10,320 nucleotides of DNA from Kiloniellales bacterium. Its GTDB lineage: Bacteria; Pseudomonadota; Alphaproteobacteria; Kiloniellales; JAKSDN01. The translations under genes and the position numbers were made by a program. Within the stretch, counting starts at the first letter, position 1, and every line of letters starts with the position of its first letter. Shown piece after piece: positions 1 through 6,253 of the stretch. The notes beneath the pieces are model-generated. The model ran no database searches, was not told the origin of the DNA, and worked only from the letters and a program-made list of their open reading frames with translations. Location: assembly GCA_022360075.1 (NCBI GenBank), contig JAKSDN010000458.1:1-10320 (forward strand), read 5' to 3'.

Positions 1-1
1 C

Positions 2-664
2 GCCTTCTCGGTGCCGAGCGGTAACTTCGGCAATGTCTTCGCCGGCTACGCGGCCAAGCAGATGGGGCTGCCGGTCGGCCGCCTGATCGTCGGCTCCAAC
101 CGTAACGACATCCTGGCGCGCTTCTTCGACAGCGGGTCCATGACCATGGCGCCGGTCGAGCCTTCGCTCTCGCCCTCCATGGACATCCAGGTCTCCAGCA
201 ACTTCGAGCGCCTGCTGTTCGACCTGCTGGGGCGTGACGGCGCGGCGGTGGAGCGCACGTTGAACGGCTTCCGCCAGAGCGGTAGCTACACCCTCGAAGG
301 CGAGGCTCTGGCACAGGCCCGGGCGCTCTTCTCCGGCTTCCGGCTCGACGACGCGGCGACGCTCGCCGAAGTCGCCCGGGAGGATGCGGCCAGCGGCGAG
401 CTGCTCGACCCGCACACCGCGATCGGCGTGGCCGCGGCCCGCGACGCCGGGCTGCCGCCCGGGATGCCCGTGGTCGCGCTCGCGACGGCCCATCCGGCCA
501 AGTTCCCCGACGCGGTCGAGCGCGCCAGCGGCAAGCGCCCGGCCCTGCCGGCCCACCTGAGCGATCTCTACGAGCGCGAGGAGCGCATGAGCGTGCTGCC
601 GAACGACCTCGTGGCCGTGCAGACGATGGTGCGCGAGCGGCGCCGGGTCGAGGGCGCGGCATGA
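2..664 (+). CDS. thrC: Threonine synthase, C-terminal part (5' end outside window)
   Basis: Threonine synthase converts O-phospho-homoserine to threonine with PLP, the last step of threonine biosynthesis, in the cytoplasm. The reading frame is open from base 2, so the N-terminal half, including the PLP lysine, lies outside the window; 220 residues are visible. The fragment starts with AFSVPSGNFGN, the Ser-Gly-Asn-Phe-Gly loop that binds the PLP phosphate in this family, followed by FAGYAAKQMGLPVGRLIVGSN and NDILARFF, both typical of bacterial ThrC. Near the C-terminus, DPHTAIGVAAA and ATAHPAKFPDAV are also family-typical. The stop TGA overlaps the ATG of the following small ORF (ATGA at 661-664), implying translational coupling. 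Family identity is confident; the fragment looks intact to its normal end. Confidence 0.96.
   Translation, partial: AFSVPSGNFGNVFAGYAAKQMGLPVGRLIVGSNRNDILARFFDSGSMTMAPVEPSLSPSMDIQVSSNFERLLFDLLGRDGAAVERTLNGFRQSGSYTLEGEALAQARALFSGFRLDDAATLAEVAREDAASGELLDPHTAIGVAAARDAGLPPGMPVVALATAHPAKFPDAVERASGKRPALPAHLSDLYEREERMSVLPNDLVAVQTMVRERRRVEGAA
650..654 (+). promoter_or_regulatory. Shine-Dalgarno for the small ORF at 661
   Basis: GAGGG lies six bases upstream of the ATG at 661, inside the last codons of thrC. The spacing suits ribosome binding and supports use of this ATG, which overlaps the thrC stop as ATGA. Confidence 0.45.
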
Positions 665-888
665 CGGCACGGCACGGCCCGAGCCGGCGGCAGTCCTTCC
701 AGGACTTCTACCTGCGCAACGTCGCGATCAGCGAGGGCTGCGGCTGCGCCGAGCTGGTGATCCGGCGCGAGCATGGCGACACGGCGGCGCGTGGGCATGG
801 AGGCGGCTGGCTCGCGCAGGTATTGCGTCGGTTGATTGCGATCTTTCGCCGCCGGAACACTCTCCCCAAGCGCGACGGGGCCTCATGA
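661..888 (+). CDS. Small unassigned protein (75 aa) between thrC and the M16 peptidase
   Basis: I do not recognise this protein. The ORF overlaps the thrC stop and the next gene's ATG by four bases each (ATGA at 661-664 and 885-888), as expected of a coupled operon member. A GAGGG ribosome site lies six bases before its ATG. In roughly the first 36 codons almost every third base is G or C (only GCA departs), with lower GC at position 1 (about 69%) and position 2 (about 53%). That gradient is what coding DNA shows in a high-GC genome. The second half has a weaker GC3 bias (about three quarters). The product is Arg-rich, has two Cys in SEGCGCAEL, and a basic, hydrophobic segment WLAQVLRRLIAIFRRRN near the C-terminus that could form an amphipathic helix. 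No signal peptide is evident. It might instead be a non-coding spacer that happens to be open; a function cannot be given. Confidence 0.5.
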   Translation: MTARHGPSRRQSFQDFYLRNVAISEGCGCAELVIRREHGDTAARGHGGGWLAQVLRRLIAIFRRRNTLPKRDGAS

Positions 889-2141
889 CCATCGAGGTGA
901 CGCGCCTGGAGAGCGGCTTGACCGTGGCGACCGACCGCATGGACTCGGTCGAGACCGTCTCGATCGGGGCCTGGGTCGGGGTCGGCACGCGGCACGAGGC
1001 GCCGGAGGTCAACGGCGTCGCCCATCTGCTCGAGCACATGGCCTTCAAGGGCACCGCGCGGCGCAGCGCCCAGGCGATCGCCGAGGAGATCGAGGCGGTC
1101 GGCGGCCAGATGAACGCCTACACCGGGCGCGAGAGCACCGCCTTCTACGCGAAGGTGCTGGCCGGCGACATGCCGCTCGCCCTCGACGTCATCGCCGACA
1201 TCCTCCAGCACTCGCTGTTCGACGAGCAGGAGCTGAGCCGCGAGCGCGCGGTCGTGCTGCAGGAGATCGGCCAGGCGGTCGATACGCCCGACGACATCAT
1301 CTTCGACCATTTCCAGGAAACCGCCTATCCGGGGCAGGCGATCGGCCGACCGGTGCTGGGCCGGGCCGAGATCGTCTCGGCGCTCGGCCGCGACAGCCTG
1401 TGCGACTACCTGAGGCGCTTCTACGGTCCCGAACGGGTCGTGGTGGCGGCTGCCGGCCGGCTCAAGCATGCCGAGGTGGTCGCGCTCGCCGCCCAGGCCT
1501 TCGATGCGCTGCCCGGCAACGGTGCGGTCGCGCCCGAGGCGGCCAGCTACCGCGGCGGCGACTTTCGCGAAGACCGCGAACTGGAGCAGGTGCATCTCGT
1601 GCTCGGCTTCGATGCCGTCAGCTACCTGGCGCCGGAGTATTATCCGGCGATGGTGCTTTCCACCCTGTTCGGCGGCGGCATGTCCTCGCGCCTGTTCCAG
1701 GAGGTGCGCGAGAAGCGTGGCCTGGTCTACTCGATCTACTCCTTCGTCTCCTCCTATCGCGACGGTGGCCTCTTCGGCATCTACGCCGGCACCGGTGCCA
1801 ACGAGGTCGAGGAATTGGTCCCGGTGGTCTGCGAGGAGCTCGGCAAGCTCGGCGAGTCGATCCAGCAGGTCGAGCTGGAGCGCGCCCGGGCCCAGCTCAA
1901 GGCGAGCATCTTGATGGGCCGCGAGAGCAGCGGCACGCGCGCCGAGCAGCTCGCCCAGCAGCTCCTGGTCTATGGCCGGCCGCTCAGCGTGGAGGAGGTT
2001 GTCGCCAAGATCGAAGCGGTCACCTGCGAGACCATGAGCGCGCTCGCCCGCCGCCTGACGGCGGCCCGTCCGACCCTCGCGGTGCTCGGGCCGCTGGAGC
2101 GGGTGGAGTCCTTTGACCGCCTGGCCGCGCGCTTTTCGTGA
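885..2141 (+). CDS. M16 family zinc metallopeptidase (mitochondrial-processing-peptidase beta-like)
   Basis: A pitrilysin-clan (M16B) peptidase of 418 residues, the usual length for bacterial homologues of mitochondrial processing peptidase. The inverted zinc motif HLLEH is at residues 47-51, with the third zinc ligand expected at Glu127 in LQEIGQ, the spacing seen in active family members. The metal site is therefore complete and the protein is probably an active zinc endopeptidase. A second M16 half follows, with the glycine-rich segment LFGGGMSSRLFQEVREKRGL near residues 261-280. No signal peptide is visible, so a cytoplasmic location is likely. The chosen ATG overlaps the preceding stop and gives the family-typical start MTIEVTRLESGLTVATDRMD. 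Only a weak GGGG ribosome site precedes it, so coupling to upstream translation is plausible. Substrates of the bacterial enzymes are largely unknown. The thrC, M16, GNAT order is one I recall from other alphaproteobacteria. Confidence 0.94.
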   Translation: MTIEVTRLESGLTVATDRMDSVETVSIGAWVGVGTRHEAPEVNGVAHLLEHMAFKGTARRSAQAIAEEIEAVGGQMNAYTGRESTAFYAKVLAGDMPLALDVIADILQHSLFDEQELSRERAVVLQEIGQAVDTPDDIIFDHFQETAYPGQAIGRPVLGRAEIVSALGRDSLCDYLRRFYGPERVVVAAAGRLKHAEVVALAAQAFDALPGNGAVAPEAASYRGGDFREDRELEQVHLVLGFDAVSYLAPEYYPAMVLSTLFGGGMSSRLFQEVREKRGLVYSIYSFVSSYRDGGLFGIYAGTGANEVEELVPVVCEELGKLGESIQQVELERARAQLKASILMGRESSGTRAEQLAQQLLVYGRPLSVEEVVAKIEAVTCETMSALARRLTAARPTLAVLGPLERVESFDRLAARFS

Positions 2142-2151
2142 TTTTCCGGCG

Positions 2152-2757
2152 ATGCGACTGCCCGGCTTTCGCTCCCGGCTGGCGACAGCGCTCCTCATGG
2201 ACCGCGGCCGCGTCTATCTGCGTCCGCCGCGTCAGCGCGACTGGCGGCTCTGGTCCCAGGTGCGCGAGGAGAGCCGCGAGTTCCTGGTGCCCTGGGAGCC
2301 GACCTGGCCCTACGACGCGCTGACCCGCGGCTCCTTCCGCCGCCGCGTGCGGGCCTACAATCAGGAGATGCGCCAGGGCTCGGGCTTCAGCTTCCTGGTC
2401 TTCCGCAAGCAAGACGACATGCTGATGGGCGGCGCGACGCTCAGCAACATCCGCCGCGGCGTCGCCCAGACCGCGAGTCTGGGCTACTGGATCGGCGAGC
2501 GCTATGCCCGTCAGGGCTACATGACCGAGGCGCTGTCCGCGGTGCTCGACTTCGGCTTCGACCACCTCGGCATGCATCGCGTCGAGGCCGCTTGCCTGCC
2601 CCACAACGAGGCCAGCCGGACGCTGCTCATGAAGTTGGGTTTCGTCGAGGAGGGCTACGCCCGCCAGTTCCTGCGCATCAATGGTTCCTGGCAGGACCAC
2701 CTGCTGTTCGCCATCCTGCGCAACGATGCGCGGCACCAGCCGGGGGCGGTTAGCTAG
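2152..2757 (+). CDS. GNAT N-acetyltransferase, RimJ/RimL type
   Basis: A cytoplasmic acetyl-CoA-dependent N-acetyltransferase resembling RimJ/RimL, which acetylate N-termini of ribosomal proteins. The substrate here is unproved. From the ATG at 2152 the protein is 201 residues. The N-terminal strand VYLRPPRQRDWRLW (21-34) is followed by the family-typical REFLVPWEPTWP (42-53). The acetyl-CoA loop is YARQGYMTEAL (118-128), a variant of the R/QxxGxG/A motif. HRVEAACLPHNEASRTLLMK (142-161) and GFVEEGYAR form the C-terminal half of the fold. A TTG at 2113 would extend it by 13 residues and overlap the peptidase gene. I prefer the ATG, ten bases after the peptidase stop, because the extra residues do not look conserved; an ATG at 2197 is a less likely alternative. 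It is probably the last gene of the thrC operon. Confidence 0.9.
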   Translation: MRLPGFRSRLATALLMDRGRVYLRPPRQRDWRLWSQVREESREFLVPWEPTWPYDALTRGSFRRRVRAYNQEMRQGSGFSFLVFRKQDDMLMGGATLSNIRRGVAQTASLGYWIGERYARQGYMTEALSAVLDFGFDHLGMHRVEAACLPHNEASRTLLMKLGFVEEGYARQFLRINGSWQDHLLFAILRNDARHQPGAVS

Positions 2758-2774
2758 GCGGGCCAGCCTCCGCG

Positions 2775-2800
2775 ACTCGTCCTACGATCTCAGGGTGAGG
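2775..2800. repeat. Possible remnant of a second intergenic repeat family
   Basis: The stretch CTCGTCCTACGATCTCAGGG and the GTGAGG that follows resemble the outer arms of a palindromic family common between genes in alphaproteobacteria (arms like CTCGTCCTTCGAG and CTCAGGATGAGG). The usual GC-rich centre is missing. The match is from memory and short, so this is a tentative call. Confidence 0.25.
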
Positions 2801-2884
2801 AAGGGGGATCTCTTTAGTCAGTATCGGAGCCTGACCGAAAACGACTGCATTGAGAACAAGGCTTGGAACAAGCCCCCTGCTCAG

Positions 2885-2972
2885 TTGTCATTGCCGAGCT
2901 TGACCCGGCAATCTAGGCATCGCTTGACCCAGGCGCCACTCTGGATCACCGGGTCAAGCCCGGTGATGACAA
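2885..2972. repeat. Composite intergenic palindrome, copy 1
   Basis: An 88-base element bounded by TTGTCA and TGACAA, in the junction between the convergent acetyltransferase and yqgE genes. The left half-unit folds as ATTGCCG (2890-2896) with CGGCAAT (2906-2912) around a loop containing GCTTGACC. The right half-unit is an inverted relative: ATCACCGGG (2945-2953) pairs perfectly with CCCGGTGAT (2959-2967) around TCAAG. The two halves are imperfect reverse complements, so the element could also fold as one long hairpin. A further GCTTGACCC lies between them. Being symmetrical and between convergent genes, it could act as a two-way terminator or mRNA 3' end, but there is no clear T-tract. Confidence 0.8.
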
Positions 2973-3023
2973 GTGAAATGGTGCAACTCATTGAGTCGAC
3001 CGGATTCGTTTCGAGTCAGACTC

Positions 3024-3593
3024 TTAGGCGTGGCCCGCGTCGCCGGACAGCATGGCGTGGTCGAAGCCGAGCTTCTCGATGGCGCGCTGCCACTTGCCTT
3101 CGAGATCGTCGTCGAAGATCAGCTCTTCGTCGGCCTCGACGTTGAGCCAGCCGTTGGCCTGGATCTCCGAATCGAGCTGGCCCGGCCCCCAGCCCGCATA
3201 GCCCAACGCCAGCAGAGACTGGCGCGGCCCCGAGCCCTTGGCCATGTCGCGCAGGATGTCGACCGTCGCGGTCAGGCCGACCGCCCCGGTCACCTGAAGC
3301 GTGCCCTCGCGCTCGTATTCGGCGGAGTGCAGGACGAAGCCGCGGCCGGATTCGACGGGGCCGCCAAAATGCACGCGGATTTCCTCGCTCACGTTTTCAT
3401 TGTCGATGCCGAGCTGCTCGAGCAGGTCGGGGAAGGTGATCGAGCCGATCAGGCGGTTGACCACCAGGCCCATCGCGCCTTCCTCGTTATGGGCGCAGAG
3501 GTAGATCACGGTCCGGGCGAAGCGCGGATCGCGCATGGTGGGCATGGCGATCAGCAACTGCCCGGTCAGATAGCTCGCGTCTTCTCGGCCCAT
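3024..3593 (-). CDS. yqgE: YqgE/AlgH family protein (UPF0301, DUF179)
   Basis: A 189-residue protein of the UPF0301 family, close to the usual length. The N-terminal ASYLTGQLLIAMPTMRDPRF, then RTVIYLCAHNEEGAMGLVVN, and the central HFGGPVESGRGFVLHS are clear family signatures. LALGYAGWGPGQLDSEI and the acidic ELIFDDDLEGKWQRAIEKLG complete the fold. The protein lacks a signal peptide and is presumably cytoplasmic. Its molecular function is not settled: AlgH was linked to alginate regulation in Pseudomonas, but most members are uncharacterised. The ATG has AGAGGA nine bases upstream (3603-3608 on the minus strand), supporting the start. The gene is divergent from the thiol reductase at 3779 and shares its AT-rich upstream region. 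It converges on the thrC operon, with a composite palindrome beyond its stop. Confidence 0.96.
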   Translation of the reverse strand: MGREDASYLTGQLLIAMPTMRDPRFARTVIYLCAHNEEGAMGLVVNRLIGSITFPDLLEQLGIDNENVSEEIRVHFGGPVESGRGFVLHSAEYEREGTLQVTGAVGLTATVDILRDMAKGSGPRQSLLALGYAGWGPGQLDSEIQANGWLNVEADEELIFDDDLEGKWQRAIEKLGFDHAMLSGDAGHA

Positions 3594-3660
3594 GGATGCC
3601 GGTCCTCTCTGCCGCCGGGCCAGGGCCTAGGGGGCCGCCCGACGGTGGAAATCACCCGCG

Positions 3661-3778
3661 CGCCTGTCTAATTTGGTAACACGACATTGTGACGGGAACG
3701 GGGCGGATCCAGGTTACTATATAACAGCCCAGCTTTCGTTAACGTCTTCTTGGGAAAAAACAAGTCCGAGTCGAGGGC
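3661..3778. promoter_or_regulatory. AT-rich divergent promoter region between yqgE and the DsbD-like gene
   Basis: The 185 bases between the divergent starts include a stretch clearly richer in A and T than the coding DNA. GTTACTATATAAC at 3713-3725 offers -10-like hexamers on both strands (TATATA or TATAAC forward, TATAGT reverse). TTGTGA at 3687-3692 is a possible forward -35, but its 22-25 base spacing is long. No exact operator can be named. The reductase start has GAGGG only one base before its ATG, too close for a normal ribosome site, so initiation there may rely on another feature. Confidence 0.4.
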
Positions 3779-5941
3779 ATGCCGCGTCGCTTGACCTCTT
3801 TCGCCTTTCCGGCCGCTTTGGTCGCCTTGCTGCTCGCACAGATTACGGCGGCCAGTCCGGCCTTCGCCGCGGCCGGGACTTGGCTCGATCAGGAGCAGGC
3901 ACGCCTGCGCCTGATCTCGGCGAGCGACAGCACGGGCCGCGACGGCAGCCTCGCGCTCGGCCTCCACGTCGAGCTGCAGCCGGGCTGGAAGATCTACTGG
4001 CGCTCGCCCGGAGATGCCGGCTTCCCACCCAACTTGGACTGGTCGGGCTCGGAGAATCTGGCGTCGACGGAGATGGCTTGGCCGGTGCCGGAGCGCTTCT
4101 CCCTCTTCGGCCTCGAGACCTTCGGCTACGGCGAGGAGGTGGTTCTGCCGATCGCCGCGCGGCTCGCGCAGCCGGGCGCGCCGGCGAAGCTGCGCGCCGA
4201 GGTCACCTATCTGATCTGCGAGGAGATCTGCATCCCGCTTCAAGGCACCCTCGGCCTCGACCTGCCCGCGGGCGACGGCGGCCGCGGCCTGGAGGCCCTG
4301 CTGATCGATCAGTACGCGTCGCTGGTTCCCGGCGACGGCGGCTCGGCCGGTCTCAGCTTGGAGCAGACCCATCTGTCGGGCCCCGCCGAAGCGCCCAGCC
4401 TCGAGGTCGTGGCGCGCGCCACGCAAGCCATGACCGCCCCCGACGTGATCGTCGAGGCGCCGCCCGGCTTCACCTTCGGCAAGCCCGAGGTCGAACTCGA
4501 AGACGGGGGCCGGCTTGCCGTGCTGACGCTCGAAGGCCAGCGCAACGCCCGCGCCGAGGGCGTGCTGGAGGGCAAGCGCCTCACCCTCACCCTGTTCGAC
4601 GGCCGGCGCGGTCTGGAGGCGGAGGTCATCGCCCGCTATCCATCGGGCACCTCTGCCGCGGCGGCGATGCCGAGCGCCGCGACGGCGGGCGGCGACACCA
4701 GCCTTCTCGTGATCCTCGGACTGGCGCTGCTCGGTGGCCTGATCCTGAACCTCATGCCCTGCGTGCTGCCGGTGCTCTCGATCAAGCTGCTCTCGGCCGT
4801 CTCCCACGGCGGGCGGGCGAGCGGCCCGGTGCGGGTGAGCTTCCTCGCCTCGGCGGCGGGCATCCTGTTCTCCTTCATGGTGCTCGCCGGCATCGCCATC
4901 GCGCTCAAGGCGGCCGGTATGGCCGCCGGCTGGGGCATCCAGTTCCAGCAGCCGGTGTTCCTCGCGGTCATGGCTGTCGTGGTGACGCTCTTCGCCTGCA
5001 ACCTCTTCGGTCTGTTCGAGATCGCGCTGCCGGCCTGGCTGGGCGGCGTCGCCGGCGGCAGTGGGGCCGCCGAGCACAGCCTCTCCGGCCACTTCATGAC
5101 GGGCGCGCTTGCGACCATACTGGCGACGCCTTGCTCGGCGCCTTTCCTGGGCACGGCGGTGGGTTTCGCGCTGGCCCGCGGCGTGCCCGAGATCCTGCTG
5201 GTCTTCGCTGCGCTCGGCCTGGGCCTCGCCTTGCCCTATCTGCTGGTGGCGGCCGTTCCCACGCTCGCCACGCGCCTGCCGCGGCCAGGTCCCTGGATGA
5301 TCACCCTGCGCCGGATCCTCGGCCTGGCGCTCGCCGGGACCGCGGTCTGGCTGCTGAGCGTGCTGGCCGTGCAGGTCGGCCTGACGGCGGCGCTCGTGGC
5401 CGGCGGCCTACTGGTCGCCCTCGGCCTCCTGCTCGGCCTTGGCCGGCGTCTGCCGCGCCCCACCTTGGCGGCCGCCGCGGCGGTGATGGTCTTGGCCACT
5501 GTCGCGAGCCCGATCGGTCTCGCCGGACCGGCGCCGGCGGAGAAGGCGGCGACGGAAAGCTGGGAGCCCTTCGACCGTGCGCGGATCGACCGGCTGGTGG
5601 CCGAAGGCTCGGTGGTCTTCGTCGATGTCACGGCCGACTGGTGCATCACCTGCCAGGTCAACAAGGCCCTGGTCATCGACAGCGACACGGTCAGCGCCAG
5701 GCTCGGCGACGGCACGGTGGTCGCCATGCGCGGCGACTGGACCCTGCCGAGCGATGCGATCTCCGACTACCTGGCGAGCTTCGGTCGCTACGGCATCCCC
5801 TTCAATGCGGTCTACGGCCCCGGCCTACCCGACGGAGAGGCCCTGCCCGAACTGCTGACCGTGGAGGCCGTGCTGGACGCGATCGAGCGCGCCGGCGGGG
5901 CAGCCGAGAAAGCGCCGGAGTTGGCGGATAGGGGAGAGTGA
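3779..5941 (+). CDS. Protein-disulfide reductase, DsbD/ScsB type, three-domain membrane protein
   Basis: A 720-residue inner-membrane protein that passes electrons from cytoplasmic thioredoxin to periplasmic thiol proteins. Residues 1-30 form a signal peptide (MPRRL, a hydrophobic core, cleavage near AFA). A periplasmic domain of about 270 residues follows, with the redox pair CEEIC at 147-151. From about 305 to 582 there are some eight membrane segments. The expected membrane redox pair is Cys328 (LMPCVLP) and Cys452 (TPCSAPF), corresponding to the DsbD beta-domain cysteines. The C-terminal thioredoxin-like domain has WCITC (621-625) and a cis-Pro in YGIPF (671-675). All six expected redox cysteines are present, so it should be active. 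The long N-terminal domain, with PGWKIYWRSPGDAGFPP, resembles ScsB-type proteins (E. coli DsbD is about 565 residues). ScsB in Salmonella reduces ScsC; no ScsC-like partner lies in the window. The ATG at 3779 is the first in its frame after a TAA at 3740. Confidence 0.93.
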   Translation: MPRRLTSFAFPAALVALLLAQITAASPAFAAAGTWLDQEQARLRLISASDSTGRDGSLALGLHVELQPGWKIYWRSPGDAGFPPNLDWSGSENLASTEMAWPVPERFSLFGLETFGYGEEVVLPIAARLAQPGAPAKLRAEVTYLICEEICIPLQGTLGLDLPAGDGGRGLEALLIDQYASLVPGDGGSAGLSLEQTHLSGPAEAPSLEVVARATQAMTAPDVIVEAPPGFTFGKPEVELEDGGRLAVLTLEGQRNARAEGVLEGKRLTLTLFDGRRGLEAEVIARYPSGTSAAAAMPSAATAGGDTSLLVILGLALLGGLILNLMPCVLPVLSIKLLSAVSHGGRASGPVRVSFLASAAGILFSFMVLAGIAIALKAAGMAAGWGIQFQQPVFLAVMAVVVTLFACNLFGLFEIALPAWLGGVAGGSGAAEHSLSGHFMTGALATILATPCSAPFLGTAVGFALARGVPEILLVFAALGLGLALPYLLVAAVPTLATRLPRPGPWMITLRRILGLALAGTAVWLLSVLAVQVGLTAALVAGGLLVALGLLLGLGRRLPRPTLAAAAAVMVLATVASPIGLAGPAPAEKAATESWEPFDRARIDRLVAEGSVVFVDVTADWCITCQVNKALVIDSDTVSARLGDGTVVAMRGDWTLPSDAISDYLASFGRYGIPFNAVYGPGLPDGEALPELLTVEAVLDAIERAGGAAEKAPELADRGE

Positions 5942-6030
5942 AGGGCGCGGTCGCCTGAGGCTGCGGCCACGGAAAGGCGCCGTCGGTCCGCGACGTCTCC
6001 GCTCGTTCTTGCTTTCCCCATTCCACTTGT

Positions 6031-6116
6031 TTGTCATTGCCGGGCTCGACGCGGCAATCCATTGAAGTCCGAGACCGGGACTTCGATGGACCCTTGGGTC
6101 AAGCCCGAGGGTGACA
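6031..6116. repeat. Composite intergenic palindrome, copy 2
   Basis: The second copy of the element at 2885-2972, beginning with the same TTGTCATTGCCG and ending in TGACA. The left half pairs ATTGCCG (6036-6042) with CGGCAAT (6052-6058). The right half pairs ACCCTTGGG (6090-6098) with CCCGAGGGT (6104-6112) around TCAAG, with one T-G wobble. The centre also pairs: TCCATTGAAGTCC (6058-6070) with GGACTTCGATGGA (6078-6090), 13 pairs including one wobble. The right-hand stem sequence differs from copy 1 while staying paired. Like copy 1, it sits between convergent genes. Confidence 0.8.
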
Positions 6117-6201
6117 TTCAAAGAGAGAACGGGTGACGTAATGGTATGATGTTACTCGTTAAATCCGGGTAGCGTTGAGACCCCATATCCAACGCAACGA
6201 T

Positions 6202-6233
6202 CCGGCCTCGCCGCATGCTTGCGGCAAGGCCGG
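6202..6233 (-). terminator. Strong hairpin downstream of the secreted-protein gene, terminator-like
   Basis: CCGGCCTCGCCGCA (6202-6215) and TGCGGCAAGGCCGG (6220-6233) form a 14-pair stem with a single C-A mismatch and a four-base loop. It starts about 20 bases beyond the stop of the minus-strand gene. On the minus strand it is followed by ATCGTTGCGTT, which is only moderately T-rich, so it may terminate poorly on its own or act mainly as a 3'-end stabiliser. Confidence 0.5.
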
Positions 6234-6253
6234 ACCGTAAATGCCGACTGACC

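Larger units (their letters stand above)
5942..6253. other. Gene-free convergent junction with palindromes
   Basis: A 312-base junction between the convergent reductase and secreted-protein genes. It has no ORF I believe. The first 90 bases are GC-rich and give no clear signal. Then come the composite palindrome (6031-6116), a more AT-rich stretch (about 6117-6175, including GGTATGATGTTACTCGTTAA), and a strong hairpin (6202-6233) close to the stop of the minus-strand gene. Confidence 0.7.

Noticed and set aside
836..2116. A 426-codon plus-strand ORF overlapping the M16 gene in another frame
   Set aside because: Its product is Arg/Gly-rich with no domain; the peptidase frame explains the DNA fully.
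2113..2151. TTG at 2113 as the acetyltransferase start
   Set aside because: It adds 13 unremarkable residues and overlaps the peptidase gene; the ATG at 2152 fits the family N-terminus better.
708..2198. A 496-codon ORF on the minus strand opposite the M16 peptidase gene
   Set aside because: Its product is low-complexity and rich in Arg, Ala, Gly and His, with no recognisable motif, while the plus-strand frame has a complete M16 active site. It is a high-GC antisense shadow.
2860..2874. GGCTTG-GAA-CAAGCC hairpin after the acetyltransferase gene as a terminator
   Set aside because: The stem has only six pairs, it lies about 100 bases after the stop and has no T-run, so it is not convincing.
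3013..3023. GAGTC-A-GACTC dyad just beyond the yqgE stop
   Set aside because: Five pairs around a single base cannot form an RNA hairpin, and it matches no operator I know.
3695..3740. GGAAC upstream of the reductase as a possible EcfG-type -35 element
   Set aside because: No CGTT lies 16-17 bases downstream; the nearest is much too far.
3673..5931. A 752-codon ORF overlapping the thiol reductase in another frame
   Set aside because: Longer than the real gene but composed of Arg/Gly/Pro-rich sequence without motifs; the real frame has a signal peptide, membrane segments and six redox cysteines.
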